From: Pythium myriotylum
Taxonomy: Eukaryota; Oomycota; Peronosporomycetes; Pythiales; Pythiaceae
NCBI GenBank assembly: GCA_023091665.1
Contig: JALJCQ010000013.1
Coordinates: forward strand, 1,736,001 to 1,800,000
Direction: 5' to 3'
DNA: 64,000 nucleotides
Position numbers and translations under genes: made by a program. The notes under the pieces are model-generated. The model was not told the origin of the DNA. It ran no database searches and saw nothing but the letters and a program-made list of their open reading frames with translations. Positions within the stretch are counted from its first letter, which is position 1, and every line of letters starts with the position of its first letter. Positions 1 through 10,508 of the stretch are shown one piece after another.

Positions 1-626
1 TCCAGGTCTCACTGGATGAAGCACCTGTTCTTGGGATTGAGACAAAGGGATCCGGATGCGTAGAGGAATGGCGAGAAGCCTTGTCACCGCCAAGCGAGAG
101 CAAGGAAGACCAACAGAGAGCAGAAAGTCTTCCGGTCGGCTCGAGGGATGACTCCGTTGCGACCGACGAACTTACTCTGGACGCGCCAGACGACATCATC
201 CCGATGGCAGTCGCAGTTATCCTTGATGATGGCTCGCCGATAGCCAGGCCGTCAGGTGGCTTGCTGCCATCGTCATCAGCGCAAAATTCCAGTCATGGAT
301 CCATCATGGCGGTTCCCCTGCCACACGTTGCGCAACGCCGTGCACTGAGGACCAAGAGAAGGGCGATGGGCCGTCGGCCGTGTGACTCAGACAGGAAGCA
401 AGCCATCACGGCGGTGCGCGACAAGTCGGCGACTCCGGCGGCTGTCTCACGGCGCGCCATTCAGCTCCCCCAAGCCCTCGCGGCTGCCGTCTGCATCCCT
501 CACCGCGACGGCGCCATGGGTCCCCATCGGGAGCCCACGGTTGCGACGCTCGCGACTGTGTCGGTCGTCGCGGCGTCGTTCGGCGCGCTGGTCGCTTTTC
601 TCGCTGCGCGCCGCCGCAACCCGTAG
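1..626 (+). CDS. 3' part of an unknown protein with a C-terminal membrane anchor (partial)
   Basis: The reading frame is open from the left edge of the window (frame starting at base 3) to a TAG at 624-626, so the gene probably begins outside. The visible part is about 207 residues. It is low in complexity, rich in Ser, Pro, Ala and Arg, and has no domain I recognise. The last 25 residues form one hydrophobic stretch (LATVSVVAASFGALVAFLAA) followed by a basic tail RRRNP, which looks like a tail anchor or the last helix of a type I membrane protein. The base composition resembles coding sequence, but with no homology or neighbouring exon in view it could also be a chance open frame. Confidence 0.35.
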   Translation, partial: QVSLDEAPVLGIETKGSGCVEEWREALSPPSESKEDQQRAESLPVGSRDDSVATDELTLDAPDDIIPMAVAVILDDGSPIARPSGGLLPSSSAQNSSHGSIMAVPLPHVAQRRALRTKRRAMGRRPCDSDRKQAITAVRDKSATPAAVSRRAIQLPQALAAAVCIPHRDGAMGPHREPTVATLATVSVVAASFGALVAFLAARRRNP

Positions 627-1747
627 ACCGCACGCATGGGCCGCGGCGCCCTGTCCAAGGCGAGCTGTCCGACGACTGGGACAGGGACCCTCGGGCGCCG
701 AATGGGTTCGACGTCACGTACAAACCCAGCAGTTCAGTCCCTCGCTGCACCGCATTTCCACCCAGACCAAGCGATGGCTACACTGCTTGTTCCCATCCTG
801 ACTCAAGGATCTTCCACAGGCGTGTCGCGTCATAAAGTTATAGAATAATCAACTGCGATTGAGCAATATCACCTTGAAACGTTGCTCAATCGGGGTCCAC
901 CAGCTGCGCGACGATCAGTTTTTTGTAGAAGTCAGCCGCATCCATCACGGGCTGGAAATCTACTGGAGACCGGCACGAGCCGATTTGTCCAACACGACGG
1001 TACGACTCACTTCGAGCCTCCATGTCCGTCCGACAACTGGGACACGCGAAAGAGGAGGATTAAAGATTTTGATCATTACGGTGGTGCTCGCTCTTGCCAC
1101 CATCCCCTCTGCCGTGAAAAATTGCTGCACAAATCCCCTCCCCATCCAATCCAGCAGCGCATCTTGATTGATGGGGGGAGACGATTACCCTTGTGGCCAT
1201 GGCCACCAGCTCGAACGAAACACACGCCGTGGAACCTGCAAACGGCGAATCAGACTTGGCCACCCCGAACGAGGAGAGCCTGTAAACGCGTCACGCTCAT
1301 AACCAGCTCTGTTGGCCAATCACCACGGTGCGGTCTCCCACTATTCAACAATAGGGCTAGCGCCAAGTTTTGCTTCCAGGCATCAGTTTACAGTATCCAT
1401 CAAGTCTGAGAGGTCGTCGGGAAGCGGTGAAGCTCTCCTCAACTTGGGGATGCGATGATGGATGATCGAAAATGAGAGGGACCGTATGACACCTATGGAT
1501 AGGTCGCCGTGCGCGACATTCGCATGACCTTTGAGTTGAGAGAAAGCTCAAGTCTCTTCTGTTGATTGGGGTGTACAGTACAGCGGAGAGAACGAGAGAG
1601 AGAGAGAGGAGACAGCCAGCGCGTGGCTTCCTCAGCCCTTCGGCGACCACACGACCGGCGACTCGGTACTATCTAGCGGCCAGTCACCACATCCCAATCT
1701 TCCACGAGGAACGAAAGACCCTGCCCGACCAGCCTTCTTCCTCCACC
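627..1747. other. Intergenic region with no convincing gene
   Basis: Several overlapping open frames of 60-175 codons occur here on both strands, but none shows a domain, a codon pattern or splice-compatible neighbours. A GA dinucleotide run lies near 1590-1612, roughly 140 bp before the ferric reductase start, and may be in its promoter or 5' leader. I see no RNA gene. Confidence 0.4.
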
Positions 1748-3937
1748 ATGCTGCGTCGAACGCTCGCTCTCGCGGCGGCGACGCTCTCGCTCGTGGACGC
1801 GGCCGCCACCTCCAGCTCCATCTGTCAGAGCGCTGCCTTCCAGGCGCTCACGCCCACGCAGCTCGGCTCGAGCCCGCTGCTTGTGCGCTCGCTCGTCAAC
1901 GGCACCGAGGTCTGCTTCGAGTTCCAGATCTCCGAGTCCACATCGGCGACATGGTTCGCCGTCGGCCTCGCCGCCAGCTCGTCCATGGTCAACTCCCCCA
2001 CGAGCAACGTCATGCTCTACCAGGCGTCGGTCGGCACGCCCGAGTCGTACGTGCTCAGCGCCTACTCGAGCAGTGGCGTCAAGAAGGAGAGCGACCAGTC
2101 ATTCTTTGTGGTCCACGAGACCTCCACGTCCCCGCTCAAGTTCAGCTACCAGCGTACGCTCGCGGCCTCGTCGTCGAACGACGTCGTCGCCAACCCCTCG
2201 GGTGAGAATGAGTTCATCTGGGCCTACGGCACCTCGTGGCCAATCTCGAGCCACCGCAGTGGCACCAAGGGTTCGGCCAAGTACACGCTCACGACCTCCA
2301 CGGCAAGCGGTGGCACGACGGGTACGACCGGCGGCTCCACGACGGTGACTATCTCGACCCCTTCGACGCCGTTCTGCGACGGCAAGAACTGCACTGCTAT
2401 CGTCGGCGGCATCGCATTCGCGATCATGCTGGTCTGCGGCTTCGTCCTCACGGCTGTGATCCCGCACACGCCGCTCGGCCGTGCGCTCCTCCAGCGCACG
2501 CTCACGAGCCCGCCGGTGAAGCTCACCACGAACGCTCCTGTTTCATCGCCGCACGTGATGTTCCTGCAGTGTCTCGCTGATCTTCGTCTCGGTGAAGTGC
2601 TCATCGTGCTCATCTTCGCTGGAGCCCTCGCTGCACTCGTGATCCTCAACAACAAGTCGAACGAGCAGAAGACTTCGGGCCAGGCCGCGCTGCTGATCAT
2701 GATGTTCCTGATCCTCCCCGTCACGCGTATCCCGCTCTGGAAGATCTCGTTCGGCAGCTCGTTCGAACGCATCGTTAAGTTCCACCGCTGGCTCGGCATG
2801 GCGCTCTCGATCACGACCTTCATTCACTTGCTCGAGGCCACCAAGGTCGTCGACCTCTTCAGCTCGGATAAGTACTCGGAGGTGTACCCGATCTGGGGTA
2901 TGTTCGGCTTCATCGCGTTCATCCTCATCGCCTTGACCGCGAACGAGTACATGCGCCGCCGATTCTTCGACGCCTTCTACATCTCACACCGTGTCCTCTC
3001 GATCGTCGGCTTCGTGTTCACGATCTTGCACAGCGCCAAGACTATCGGCCTTGCTCTTCTCGTCCCGCTCGTCTTCTACGCCCTCGGTGTCGTAAGCTCG
3101 TGGGCTACCCAGTACTCGAGCTCGTACCAGGCGACTGTCTCGGTCCACGAAGGCACAAGCGTTGTTACGTTGCTTCTGAACTCGACTGAAAAGACCAAGA
3201 AGATCGCTCAGACCATGGACCTGTGCTCGTACTTCTATGTCCGCATCCCAACCGTTTCGGGCTTCCAGTGGCACCCATTCTCGGCCATCGTCACCCCGAA
3301 CGGCGACTCGATCGGTTTCTGTATCCGCGCCATGGGTCCTCCGGACACAAAGACGTTCACGCGCGCCCTCGTCGACCAGGCCCTTCAGAGCCACTCGCTT
3401 GCGGTCAACCTCTCAGGTCCTTTTGGGAAGCTCTCGGTTGACATCGAGAAGTACGACGTCATTGTGCTCATCGGCGGTGGCATTGGTGTGACCCCGCTCC
3501 TCAGCGCACTCAACCAGCACCGCCTCTTCGCGAAGAAGTCCGCCAAGGCCGCCGACTGGAACATCTTGTGGTCGGTGCGCTACCCGCAGGATCTGCTCAT
3601 GATTGACCAGCTCATGCCGAGCCAGGGCCAGCTCCAGTACTCCGCTTCGAACCTCCAGGAGCCGTACCAGATCGGATCGGCGGCCCCGCCTCTCAACGCG
3701 ACCTGGAACACGCACTGCTCAGAAGTGAAGGAGGACGGTGTCATGACGCGTGCGAACGGTGAGCAGATCGCCTACCGTGCGGGCATCCCGGTGCTTGATG
3801 AGTACATCAACACTGGTCGTTACATGGGCCGCAAGGTCGCAGTGCTTGCCTGTGGGCCGCCGACGATGGTGGTTGAGGCCCAGTCGCTTGCGCGCAGCTG
3901 TGGTTTCGACTTCCACAAGGAGGTGTTCCACTGGTAA
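1748..3937 (+). CDS. DOMON-domain ferric reductase / NADPH-oxidase-like transmembrane flavocytochrome
   Basis: A single-exon gene of 729 aa. The ATG at 1748 is chosen because it begins a clear signal peptide (MLRRTLALAAATLSLVDAAA). Residues about 30-170 look like an extracellular DOMON haem or sugar-binding domain (WFAVGLAAS near 68), followed by a Ser/Thr/Gly linker and a first membrane segment at about 216-238. Further membrane helices follow; histidines in HRWLG (about 345) and HRVLS/LHSAKT (about 414-430) are candidate ligands of the two haems of the ferric-reductase core. The cytosolic part has the FAD motif HPFSAI (about 509), the NADP motif GGGIGVTPL (about 576) and the terminal CGPPTMV (about 701). 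The family moves electrons from NADPH across a membrane to ferric iron or oxygen. The substrate cannot be told from sequence. Confidence 0.85.
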   Translation: MLRRTLALAAATLSLVDAAATSSSICQSAAFQALTPTQLGSSPLLVRSLVNGTEVCFEFQISESTSATWFAVGLAASSSMVNSPTSNVMLYQASVGTPESYVLSAYSSSGVKKESDQSFFVVHETSTSPLKFSYQRTLAASSSNDVVANPSGENEFIWAYGTSWPISSHRSGTKGSAKYTLTTSTASGGTTGTTGGSTTVTISTPSTPFCDGKNCTAIVGGIAFAIMLVCGFVLTAVIPHTPLGRALLQRTLTSPPVKLTTNAPVSSPHVMFLQCLADLRLGEVLIVLIFAGALAALVILNNKSNEQKTSGQAALLIMMFLILPVTRIPLWKISFGSSFERIVKFHRWLGMALSITTFIHLLEATKVVDLFSSDKYSEVYPIWGMFGFIAFILIALTANEYMRRRFFDAFYISHRVLSIVGFVFTILHSAKTIGLALLVPLVFYALGVVSSWATQYSSSYQATVSVHEGTSVVTLLLNSTEKTKKIAQTMDLCSYFYVRIPTVSGFQWHPFSAIVTPNGDSIGFCIRAMGPPDTKTFTRALVDQALQSHSLAVNLSGPFGKLSVDIEKYDVIVLIGGGIGVTPLLSALNQHRLFAKKSAKAADWNILWSVRYPQDLLMIDQLMPSQGQLQYSASNLQEPYQIGSAAPPLNATWNTHCSEVKEDGVMTRANGEQIAYRAGIPVLDEYINTGRYMGRKVAVLACGPPTMVVEAQSLARSCGFDFHKEVFHW

Positions 3938-4062
3938 ATTATCGATGGTAGTCAGGATGATCTCTCAAGTCTGAATGGGCGGAGGACGCTATCCGCTCGA
4001 CCTACTTCTGTAGCACTGGAGGCAAATATATACCGAATGCATGGACTCTTTACTCGTCTGAT

Positions 4063-4868
4063 TTACTCCACATAGTCGAAATCGTCTTTGATGCCGAGCC
4101 ACTTGTCGGCCTCTGACCCAGCGCAACCTCGCTTTTGAATGACCCATGACCGCAACGTATACACGTTGTCCGTCCATCGGTCGGCCCCAATCTTGGCAAC
4201 TTGTACCTTGCGTTCTGCAGAAGAGGGTTTTTGCTAACGTGGCAGCTTCCAGTGGTGGCATAGCTTAGAAAAAACGCACCGATCTCGTCCAATACTTCGG
4301 GGTCGTTGTCAGCCAAGTGCTGGATCTTGTTGCGCATCTCCTTGACTTGCGTCTGGAGCTCTCCGAGCCGCTGCAGCTTGGACACACGCTCGTCCTGCAC
4401 ATGACCGCTATCCTCAGCAAAAAGAAACGACAGTCATACCCTGTGTTACACGTACGGATTCTGTTCGCTGGGCCTTCTGAGTCTCGACGTCTTGCCTCAC
4501 GGTCTCGAGGCGGGCTTGCAGCGAGTGCTTGCGCTGCTGCAGCTCGCCCAGTTTCCGCTTGCGCTGCTGCGACACCTTGCTGGGGAACGACCAAAAGTAG
4601 TTGCCCGAGCCAATCTTGTCCGAGTCAACGAGCGCATCGTCCACGAGCGCCTGGTTCACGTCCTTGATCGTCTGCAGCACTGCGAAGCGGCGATCAATCC
4701 ACTCCGAAGACGGGCTCATCGCCAGGCAGCTCCACACGCACCGACGCCGGCTTTGGCGCCCAGCTTCTCGACCTCCTTGAGGTTGAAGACCTCTTTGGAG
4801 TCGTGGTAGATCTTGAGGATGCGCTCGCGCTTCTCCTCGAGCGATACGCCCTTCTTCCGCTTGGACAT
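4063..4868 (-). CDS. MND1: Meiotic nuclear division protein 1 (Mnd1)
   Basis: Four exons on the minus strand: 4868-4742, 4679-4456, 4394-4280 and 4214-4063. Together they give 205 aa, the usual Mnd1 length. The start MSKRKKGVSLEEKRERILKI and the winged-helix segment KDVNQALVDDALVDSDKIG are typical of the family. A coiled coil follows (about residues 80-150), and the end reads ADRWTDNVYTLRSW with the acidic tail KDDFDYVE. Mnd1 pairs with Hop2 and stimulates Dmc1/Rad51 strand invasion in meiotic recombination. All splice sites are GT-AG and phases agree. The gene is convergent with the ferric reductase, 125 bp apart. Its presence fits an organism with a sexual cycle. Confidence 0.9.
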
Positions 4869-4975
4869 TCTCGCGTCTTCGTCAAATCTTGGCGGGAAAG
4901 CGCTGGAAACGATGTTCTTAACATAGGTAACAAACCAAATCAATACACATTTGATTCAGTATATCCTTTCAGAAG

Positions 4976-5961
4976 CTACTTCGACTTGGTGAGCTCGCTG
5001 GAGGCCCCGACAAGGTCCGCCGTGCGCTGCAGCATGGCGTGAGCGTTATGGAGAAGGTCGTCGAGCGAGCCGTCGTTCTGGATCACGAGCTGGGCTTTCT
5101 TCACCTTTTCCTACAGTGTCAGAAGCGTTATTACGGTCCGACCGACACAAAGTCAAACGAGTTGAGAGACCGAGACGTACGTGGAGAGGCATTTGCGACT
5201 GGATGCGCTTCTTGGCGTCGTCTTCGCTCAAACTGTCGCGCGCGATGAGACGCTTGAGCTCGTTCTCCTCGGAGCAAACGACCACAATCGTTGGGTAGCA
5301 GAAGCGCTCAAGGAAGTTAGTTTCAAATAGCAGCGGCGCGTCGAACACGACGAGACGCTTGCGTGCGACGAGCCGATAGTACACGAGCTGCTTAAACATA
5401 TCCCACATGATGAAGGTGTGGGTGCAGGCGTTGAGCGTCTTGCGTTTGGTTGGATCATTGAAAATGATCGACCCGAGCTTCGCGCGGTTGATGGTCTTGT
5501 CCTCGTCGTTGAGCACTTCCTCGCCGAACCGCTTGACAATCTCCTTGTAAGCTCCACGGCCTGGCAGCACAACCTCTCGAGCAATCACGTCGGCGTCGAT
5601 GATGACCGCACCGTTTTGCTTGAAGACCTTCGACACGGAGCTCTTCCCCGTGGCGATCCCACCGGTGAGACCCACGGCGACGAGCGACGACGTCAGTTGC
5701 TGGGCCACAATGGTACCAACGACAGCGAAGTAAGACGCGGGTGACGAGAACTGACATTCCAAACGTTCAATTGTTAGTATTGGCCACGACCAGCTCAGCA
5801 GAAGCCATGGTTCGTACGAGTGGCGCTGTCAAGTAAGGAGCGAGCAGGATCGCCCAGCGCTTCCACGACCTTGCCGGCTCCATCTCTTTCAAGAAGCCAG
5901 TCGGCAGCCCGAGCCCGAGGCCGACCACGGCGGCCAGCAGCGGGAGCACGACCTCGAGCAT
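4976..5961 (-). CDS. Dephospho-CoA kinase (CoaE/DCAKD type) with N-terminal membrane segment
   Basis: Three exons: 5961-5818, 5750-5181 and 5110-4976, giving 282 aa. The Walker A motif GGIATGKS is at about 78-85. The DADVIAREVV, DAPLLFE and RDSLSEDDAKKR segments are the CoaE fold's substrate and lid regions. The enzyme phosphorylates dephospho-CoA, the last step of coenzyme A synthesis. Exon 1 adds about 48 residues with a strong hydrophobic stretch (VVLPLLAAVVGLGLGL), so the protein is probably anchored in a membrane, as proposed for animal DCAKD proteins. The gene is divergent from the SPRY gene, 165 bp away. The final exon (EKVKKAQLVIQNDGS...) continues the kinase fold in phase, which supports the splice. 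Confidence 0.88.
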
Positions 5962-6126
5962 CGCGGAGACTCGTTCTCTATCTCTCTGAGCAATGCTGAC
6001 AGGCTAGTTTGACCCGGTAGTATTCGAGCCAATCCGCATCGATTCGACCGTTATTTGGACCAATCCACAAGCACTGGACCTGCTCGGGAGAGGTGAATGC
6101 GAAGTCAGTCGCGATCTGAAGCGATC

Positions 6127-7159
6127 ATGGCGACTGCGCGCGGCAACCCGCGCATCTTCTGGGTGCTCATGGACAGCGCGCTGCTGCTCGAGTACCTCGA
6201 AGCCAAGGACATCATCCAGGCCTTCCACGCCTGCCACGAGAAGCTCATGGACCAGCCAACAATGATCTACCACTGGGTGCACGCTCGTCTCCACGCAGTC
6301 TGGCCGGCACTACCGCCGGCGCCACCTCCCGCGGAGTATCTGCACCCTCGCGTGCTCTTGAGACTACTGGAGCAGGTCCACGTGATCTCGACATGTGAGT
6401 CGCGAAGCAGCACTCGGGCTCGATGCGGCCGGTTGATCTCACTCTCTTGTGCGTGTAGACTCGTTCCCGATGCGGCTCAGTCCATCTCGGTGCGGCGTCA
6501 AGTTGCGCCTCGTCGAATACGAGTACGGAATTCGGTGTCGTACCCCGACACACGGCTCTGTGTACGGAGACCGCGAGTGCGCGCTTGACACTGTGAGCTA
6601 CTGGGAGTGCAAGGGCATGACCATGGGTTGCTATGCAGGCGTCGCGCAGGAGCTCGACCCGGAGTTCTTCCAGCGCTATGGGTTTGTGTTTGGTCGCAAC
6701 TTTGATTTGCGCCCCGATATAATGCTCAGCAAGAAGATGCGATTGTGCGACATGATCCCGGCGATCATGTACGGCCAGACGGGCGAAATCACGACGGGCG
6801 AGTTTCGAGGGCCTCGCTTAGCCCTTCCTGGAGGTCTACGATCCATGCAGGCAACTCCGATATCTCCAGACGACGTTGTTGGTATCTGCGTCGACATGTG
6901 GCAGGGACAGCTACTGTTCTTTCTTAATGGTGTGCTTCAAACACGGATCGCATTGGATAAAGGGAGGAGGTACGTTCCGGTCTTCAGCTGCCAAATGTCG
7001 GCGTCAAGTTTGTTTATTCGCAATGCAGCTGCGCCGCCATGGCAAAACATCTACGAATACCATACATTTCGTGAAGATGCCCAGCTATTGGCGATCCAGC
7101 TTCGAGCCAATGCCCAAAAAGAGGCGGCGGGTAACCGTTCGCTTGCCCGTGCCGCTTAG
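6127..7159 (+). CDS. SPRY/B30.2-domain protein
   Basis: Two exons, 6127-6394 and 6459-7159, giving 322 aa. An alternative in-frame ATG at 6097 would add ten residues. The first exon is hydrophobic and helical (residues about 1-90, [27 protein letters not shown]) and has no family I can name. The second exon has SPRY features: YWECKGM, then [21 protein letters not shown] as [21 protein letters not shown], and [22 protein letters not shown] domains bind partner proteins, often in ubiquitin-ligase complexes, so a substrate adaptor is possible but not shown. The TAG stop at 7157-7159 overlaps the stop of the gene on the other strand. Confidence 0.75.
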
Positions 7160-7995
7160 GCCGTCGTGCCCTGGAGAGTGATCACGATCTTGCGCTCGTG
7201 GCCTCCACCCCAGCCGCCTGAGTTGCGATGCTCGCACAAGTAAATGCCTGTCGGGTGATGTATGATATGCCATCGATAGAATAAATAAGGATGAATCGAC
7301 TGCTTCCACAGACCTTGCCAGGTTCCGAGGTTAAACTTCCCGTTCGTGATCGGGACGTTAATTGATGCGCCGATCAGTGTCGACTTGATGTGCCCCGGCA
7401 TATCATCTAGGATTCATTGGTCTCAGTCTGGTTTACTCAGTTTGCGGATGACGGTCAATAGAAAGTCTTACCGTCGCCTTCGTCGGTGTGCTTAAAGAAC
7501 TCGCTACACCGCAGGACAAGTTAGGACAGATCCGAATAGCTGAGTAGAAGCTGCGCGGCTGACCGATTCCAAGACTCTGGCACGATACGGTTGAAAGCAG
7601 CCTCCATATCGGTTCTACAAGCACGAATCGTTCGAGGTTGGTGCCGGACAACGGAGTTGACTCGAGAACACACCACCTCACCGCACATCTGGGTCACAGT
7701 TCTCGTTGATCGACAACGATGCGGACGTATGCTTAATAAACAGATTGGCCATGCCGATTTTGATCTGCTTCATCTCCGGGATCTACATCCAATGGTCCGA
7801 GAGACTTGAGAATTGACTCTTCGAACGGCAGCTCGTCGTTCACCCCACCTGCTTCTCAATCTCGCGTGTCACCACTGCACCGTCACAGCTGGCAATGTAA
7901 GCGCTAGATTAACGGACCCTCAGCAGTCCATCCCTACGGTGGAAGCCGCGGCTTGGCGCCGTCAAGCGGATCTCCTTCTGGAACCACGTCGTCAT
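7156..7995 (-). CDS. YjbQ / UPF0047 family protein
   Basis: Seven small exons: 7995-7938, 7874-7849, 7782-7682, 7614-7564, 7503-7472, 7406-7314 and 7247-7156, giving 150 aa. Joined, they show the whole family signature in order: [32 protein letters not shown], the acidic [19 protein letters not shown] and GIYLCEHRN near the end. The family is a small trimeric beta-fold with conserved His/Asp/Glu residues. Some bacterial members have weak thiamin-phosphate synthase activity, and the true role is unknown. The 66-nt intron at 7248-7313 is a multiple of three with no stop, so it can be mistaken for coding sequence. Removing it restores the conserved [11 protein letters not shown] junction. Confidence 0.85.
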
Positions 7996-8189
7996 TGTCG
8001 GTGCAGGTTGGACAAATGAGCTCCTCGTTTTTGAGAACCAAAATGACCACCACTCCCAGCGCATCGCTGATTGGTGTATAATAGGAAAGGAGCTCCTGAC
8101 GGGCTCAAAATCAGATCTGTGGCTTGAGCAAATGGGAACCTGAACAACTCGACAGCGATGGAATTAGCAAATTAGGTATCTTACAGTCT

Positions 8190-10508
8190 CTACGTTAGAA
8201 CGCGCGCCGACACGTCGTTCGCCCGCTGGAAGTGCTGCTCGTAGTATCGGTCCATGAGCAGCGCTTGCAGTTTTAAGTCGCGGCGGCGCTCGGCGAAGTG
8301 GAGCGACAATCCACCGACCCGGGCGCCGAACTGGAGAAGCAGCTTAGTCACCTCGTAGTTGCCGAGCAACGAAGCCGCGTCCATCGGATATGTTCCATTG
8401 TTTTTCGGAAGGTGGGCGTTTGCTCCAGCCGTTAATAGTGCGCGGACGACCTGTGTGTGGCTCTTCTGGCTCGCGACGAAGAGGGGACTCGTGCCGTTCT
8501 TGGTCTGCAGGTTGATGTCTGCACCTTGCTGCAAGAAGAACTGGACCATGGCGAGGTGTCCTTCTTCGCTTGCAATGTACAGCGGGGTGAGTCCTGATCG
8601 AGTCTGCTCGTCGATTCCGGCTCCTTCTTGAAGTAGAACCTGGGCGACAGACGCGTGGCCCATCCGCGCAGCGATGTGGAGCGCCGTCGACAGATCGTCC
8701 ATGCGAGCGTGGACGTTGACCCCGTGACGAATGAGGAGTTCAACGATCCGATGTTTGCCTTCTTGTGCAGCGATGTAGAGACACGAGACACCACCGTTAG
8801 GGCGGCGAAAGTTTGGATCGGCGTTACGCTCGAGCAAGAGAGCAACAACGCCATCGTGGCCCATCTGGCATGCCAAGTAGAGCGGAGCGACGCTGTTGTC
8901 CATGAGCACGTTCGCGTGGATATCCGTTCGGTCGAGAATATCTCGGACGATATCTACGAACCCACGTTCGCATGCGAGGAAGAGTGCTTGCACGTGTTGC
9001 GCTGTGTGGGGCAGCCTCCTGTCCAATTGCCCTGGCCTTCTGCGGTCTTGGTGGAGCTCGGCTGCGAGAAGGCGCAGAACTGTCTTTCGACTCCCGTTCT
9101 TAGCTGCGACGCACAGTGGTGTTGCACCACCAACGACGGCACACGTTGCATTGGCCTTGCACTCAAGAAGTAACTCGATGACGTCGTCCCAGTTCATCTC
9201 TGTTGCGATGTACAGAGGCGTTGCGAGGCACTGGGTTCGCTTGTTCACGTCGGCCCCATACTCCAAGAGAAGGCGAGACACGTCTGTAAGCCCGTTCGTG
9301 ACAGCAATCGATAGGGCGCTGGCTCCGTCTTTGTCCGTGGCCTCGACGTTCGCCTTGCCGTGCATGACCAGCGCTGGGATCACGTTCGTTAGCCCATTTT
9401 CGCACGCGTACAGAAGCGCCGACATAGAATCGCCACGTTTGAGAGGGACATCAACGAGGGCTTTCGGGCCACTGGCCAGCAGGGTGCGACGAAAGACGCT
9501 GAGAGGAGTAGCGCCCACGCTTCGCTTATGTCGACTCACACGCGATGTAAATTCCTCGATGAGCGCGACCACGTGGGGCAAGTCACTCATCTCGTTCGAG
9601 ACAAGAAAATCTAATTCGTCGACGAGATCTTGCCAGTTCATGTGCTCGAAGAAGTCGAGGTGCGCGGGCGTGTGAGTCGCGTGGATTGCTATCAGCGACG
9701 GAAACTGTCGCTCGAGCCCTTCAATGAGATCATACCTGACGCGTGTATCCGTGAAGTCGAGTGCCACAAGCGAAGGATGGCGGCCGCCCACTTGCTGTTG
9801 ACCGAAAGCTCCCGTCACGTTCTTGCAGTGCCGCATCGAGATGCTACGCAAGCGCTGCGACTGTGCGTTGAGGATCGAAAGTAATCCAAAATCTGTAATC
9901 TCAAGGCAGTCGTCGACCGTCACGTGCTCCAGATGTGACCAGAAGCAAGACGTGATCACGAGCAAGTCGCGGTCACACAGAGACCTTTGGCCAGACAAAT
10001 CGATGTGGCGCACAGTCGAGTAATTGTGAAGAACAGAAACGAACGCTCGATCGAGTGTTGCGGTCGTAAGTGGGGAGCGTGCGTTCGACATCTCAAGTTT
10101 GTCCAACGCCAAGGTTTGTACAAGCCGCATCCATGAGCGACAACATGTCTTGATCAGCTGGTGGTCGCGCACGTCCAGGAACCCAAAGACTAGGCGGATG
10201 AGCCCCTCCTCTTGCAACGAATGCTCGAGGTCACACGTCCTTCGGCGTAGGCGGCTTGGTCGGAAGGAGACAGCGCAAACCGAGGATGCCACATAGGTCT
10301 CGAATCGAGATGATGAAGATGAGGAGCTGAGTGTCGTGGAAGCAGCCGCAACCTCACTCGCCGTACGCTTGAGTGGTGGGATGTCCGAGGAGCGGTTCAT
10401 CACGGCCGGGACGACTGGGTACACGATTTGCTGGTTGTTTTCGTTCTCGCCGTCGCTGTGTGGGTGGGGGGTGGGGGCCGAGAGAATCGCCTCGATTGAT
10501 CGCTTCAT
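8190..10508 (-). CDS. F-box / leucine-rich / ankyrin-repeat protein
   Basis: A single open frame of 772 aa from the ATG at 10508. The frame also stays open to an ATG at 10730, but those 74 extra residues look like leader sequence. After a Ser-rich N-terminus there is an F-box-like helix set (about 90-130, LIRLVFGFLDVRDHQLIKTCCRSW). Leucine-rich repeats of the AMN1/F-box type follow (LEHVTVDDCLEITDFGLLSIL, SMRHCKNVTG). About ten ankyrin repeats fill residues 360-730 (DGASALSIAVTNGLTDVSRLLLEYGADVNK and so on). The likely role is substrate recognition in an SCF-type ubiquitin ligase, which is inference. F-box plus LRR plus ankyrin in one chain is unusual outside protists. Confidence 0.75.
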   Translation of the reverse strand: MKRSIEAILSAPTPHPHSDGENENNQQIVYPVVPAVMNRSSDIPPLKRTASEVAAASTTLSSSSSSSRFETYVASSVCAVSFRPSRLRRRTCDLEHSLQEEGLIRLVFGFLDVRDHQLIKTCCRSWMRLVQTLALDKLEMSNARSPLTTATLDRAFVSVLHNYSTVRHIDLSGQRSLCDRDLLVITSCFWSHLEHVTVDDCLEITDFGLLSILNAQSQRLRSISMRHCKNVTGAFGQQQVGGRHPSLVALDFTDTRVRYDLIEGLERQFPSLIAIHATHTPAHLDFFEHMNWQDLVDELDFLVSNEMSDLPHVVALIEEFTSRVSRHKRSVGATPLSVFRRTLLASGPKALVDVPLKRGDSMSALLYACENGLTNVIPALVMHGKANVEATDKDGASALSIAVTNGLTDVSRLLLEYGADVNKRTQCLATPLYIATEMNWDDVIELLLECKANATCAVVGGATPLCVAAKNGSRKTVLRLLAAELHQDRRRPGQLDRRLPHTAQHVQALFLACERGFVDIVRDILDRTDIHANVLMDNSVAPLYLACQMGHDGVVALLLERNADPNFRRPNGGVSCLYIAAQEGKHRIVELLIRHGVNVHARMDDLSTALHIAARMGHASVAQVLLQEGAGIDEQTRSGLTPLYIASEEGHLAMVQFFLQQGADINLQTKNGTSPLFVASQKSHTQVVRALLTAGANAHLPKNNGTYPMDAASLLGNYEVTKLLLQFGARVGGLSLHFAERRRDLKLQALLMDRYYEQHFQRANDVSARVLT

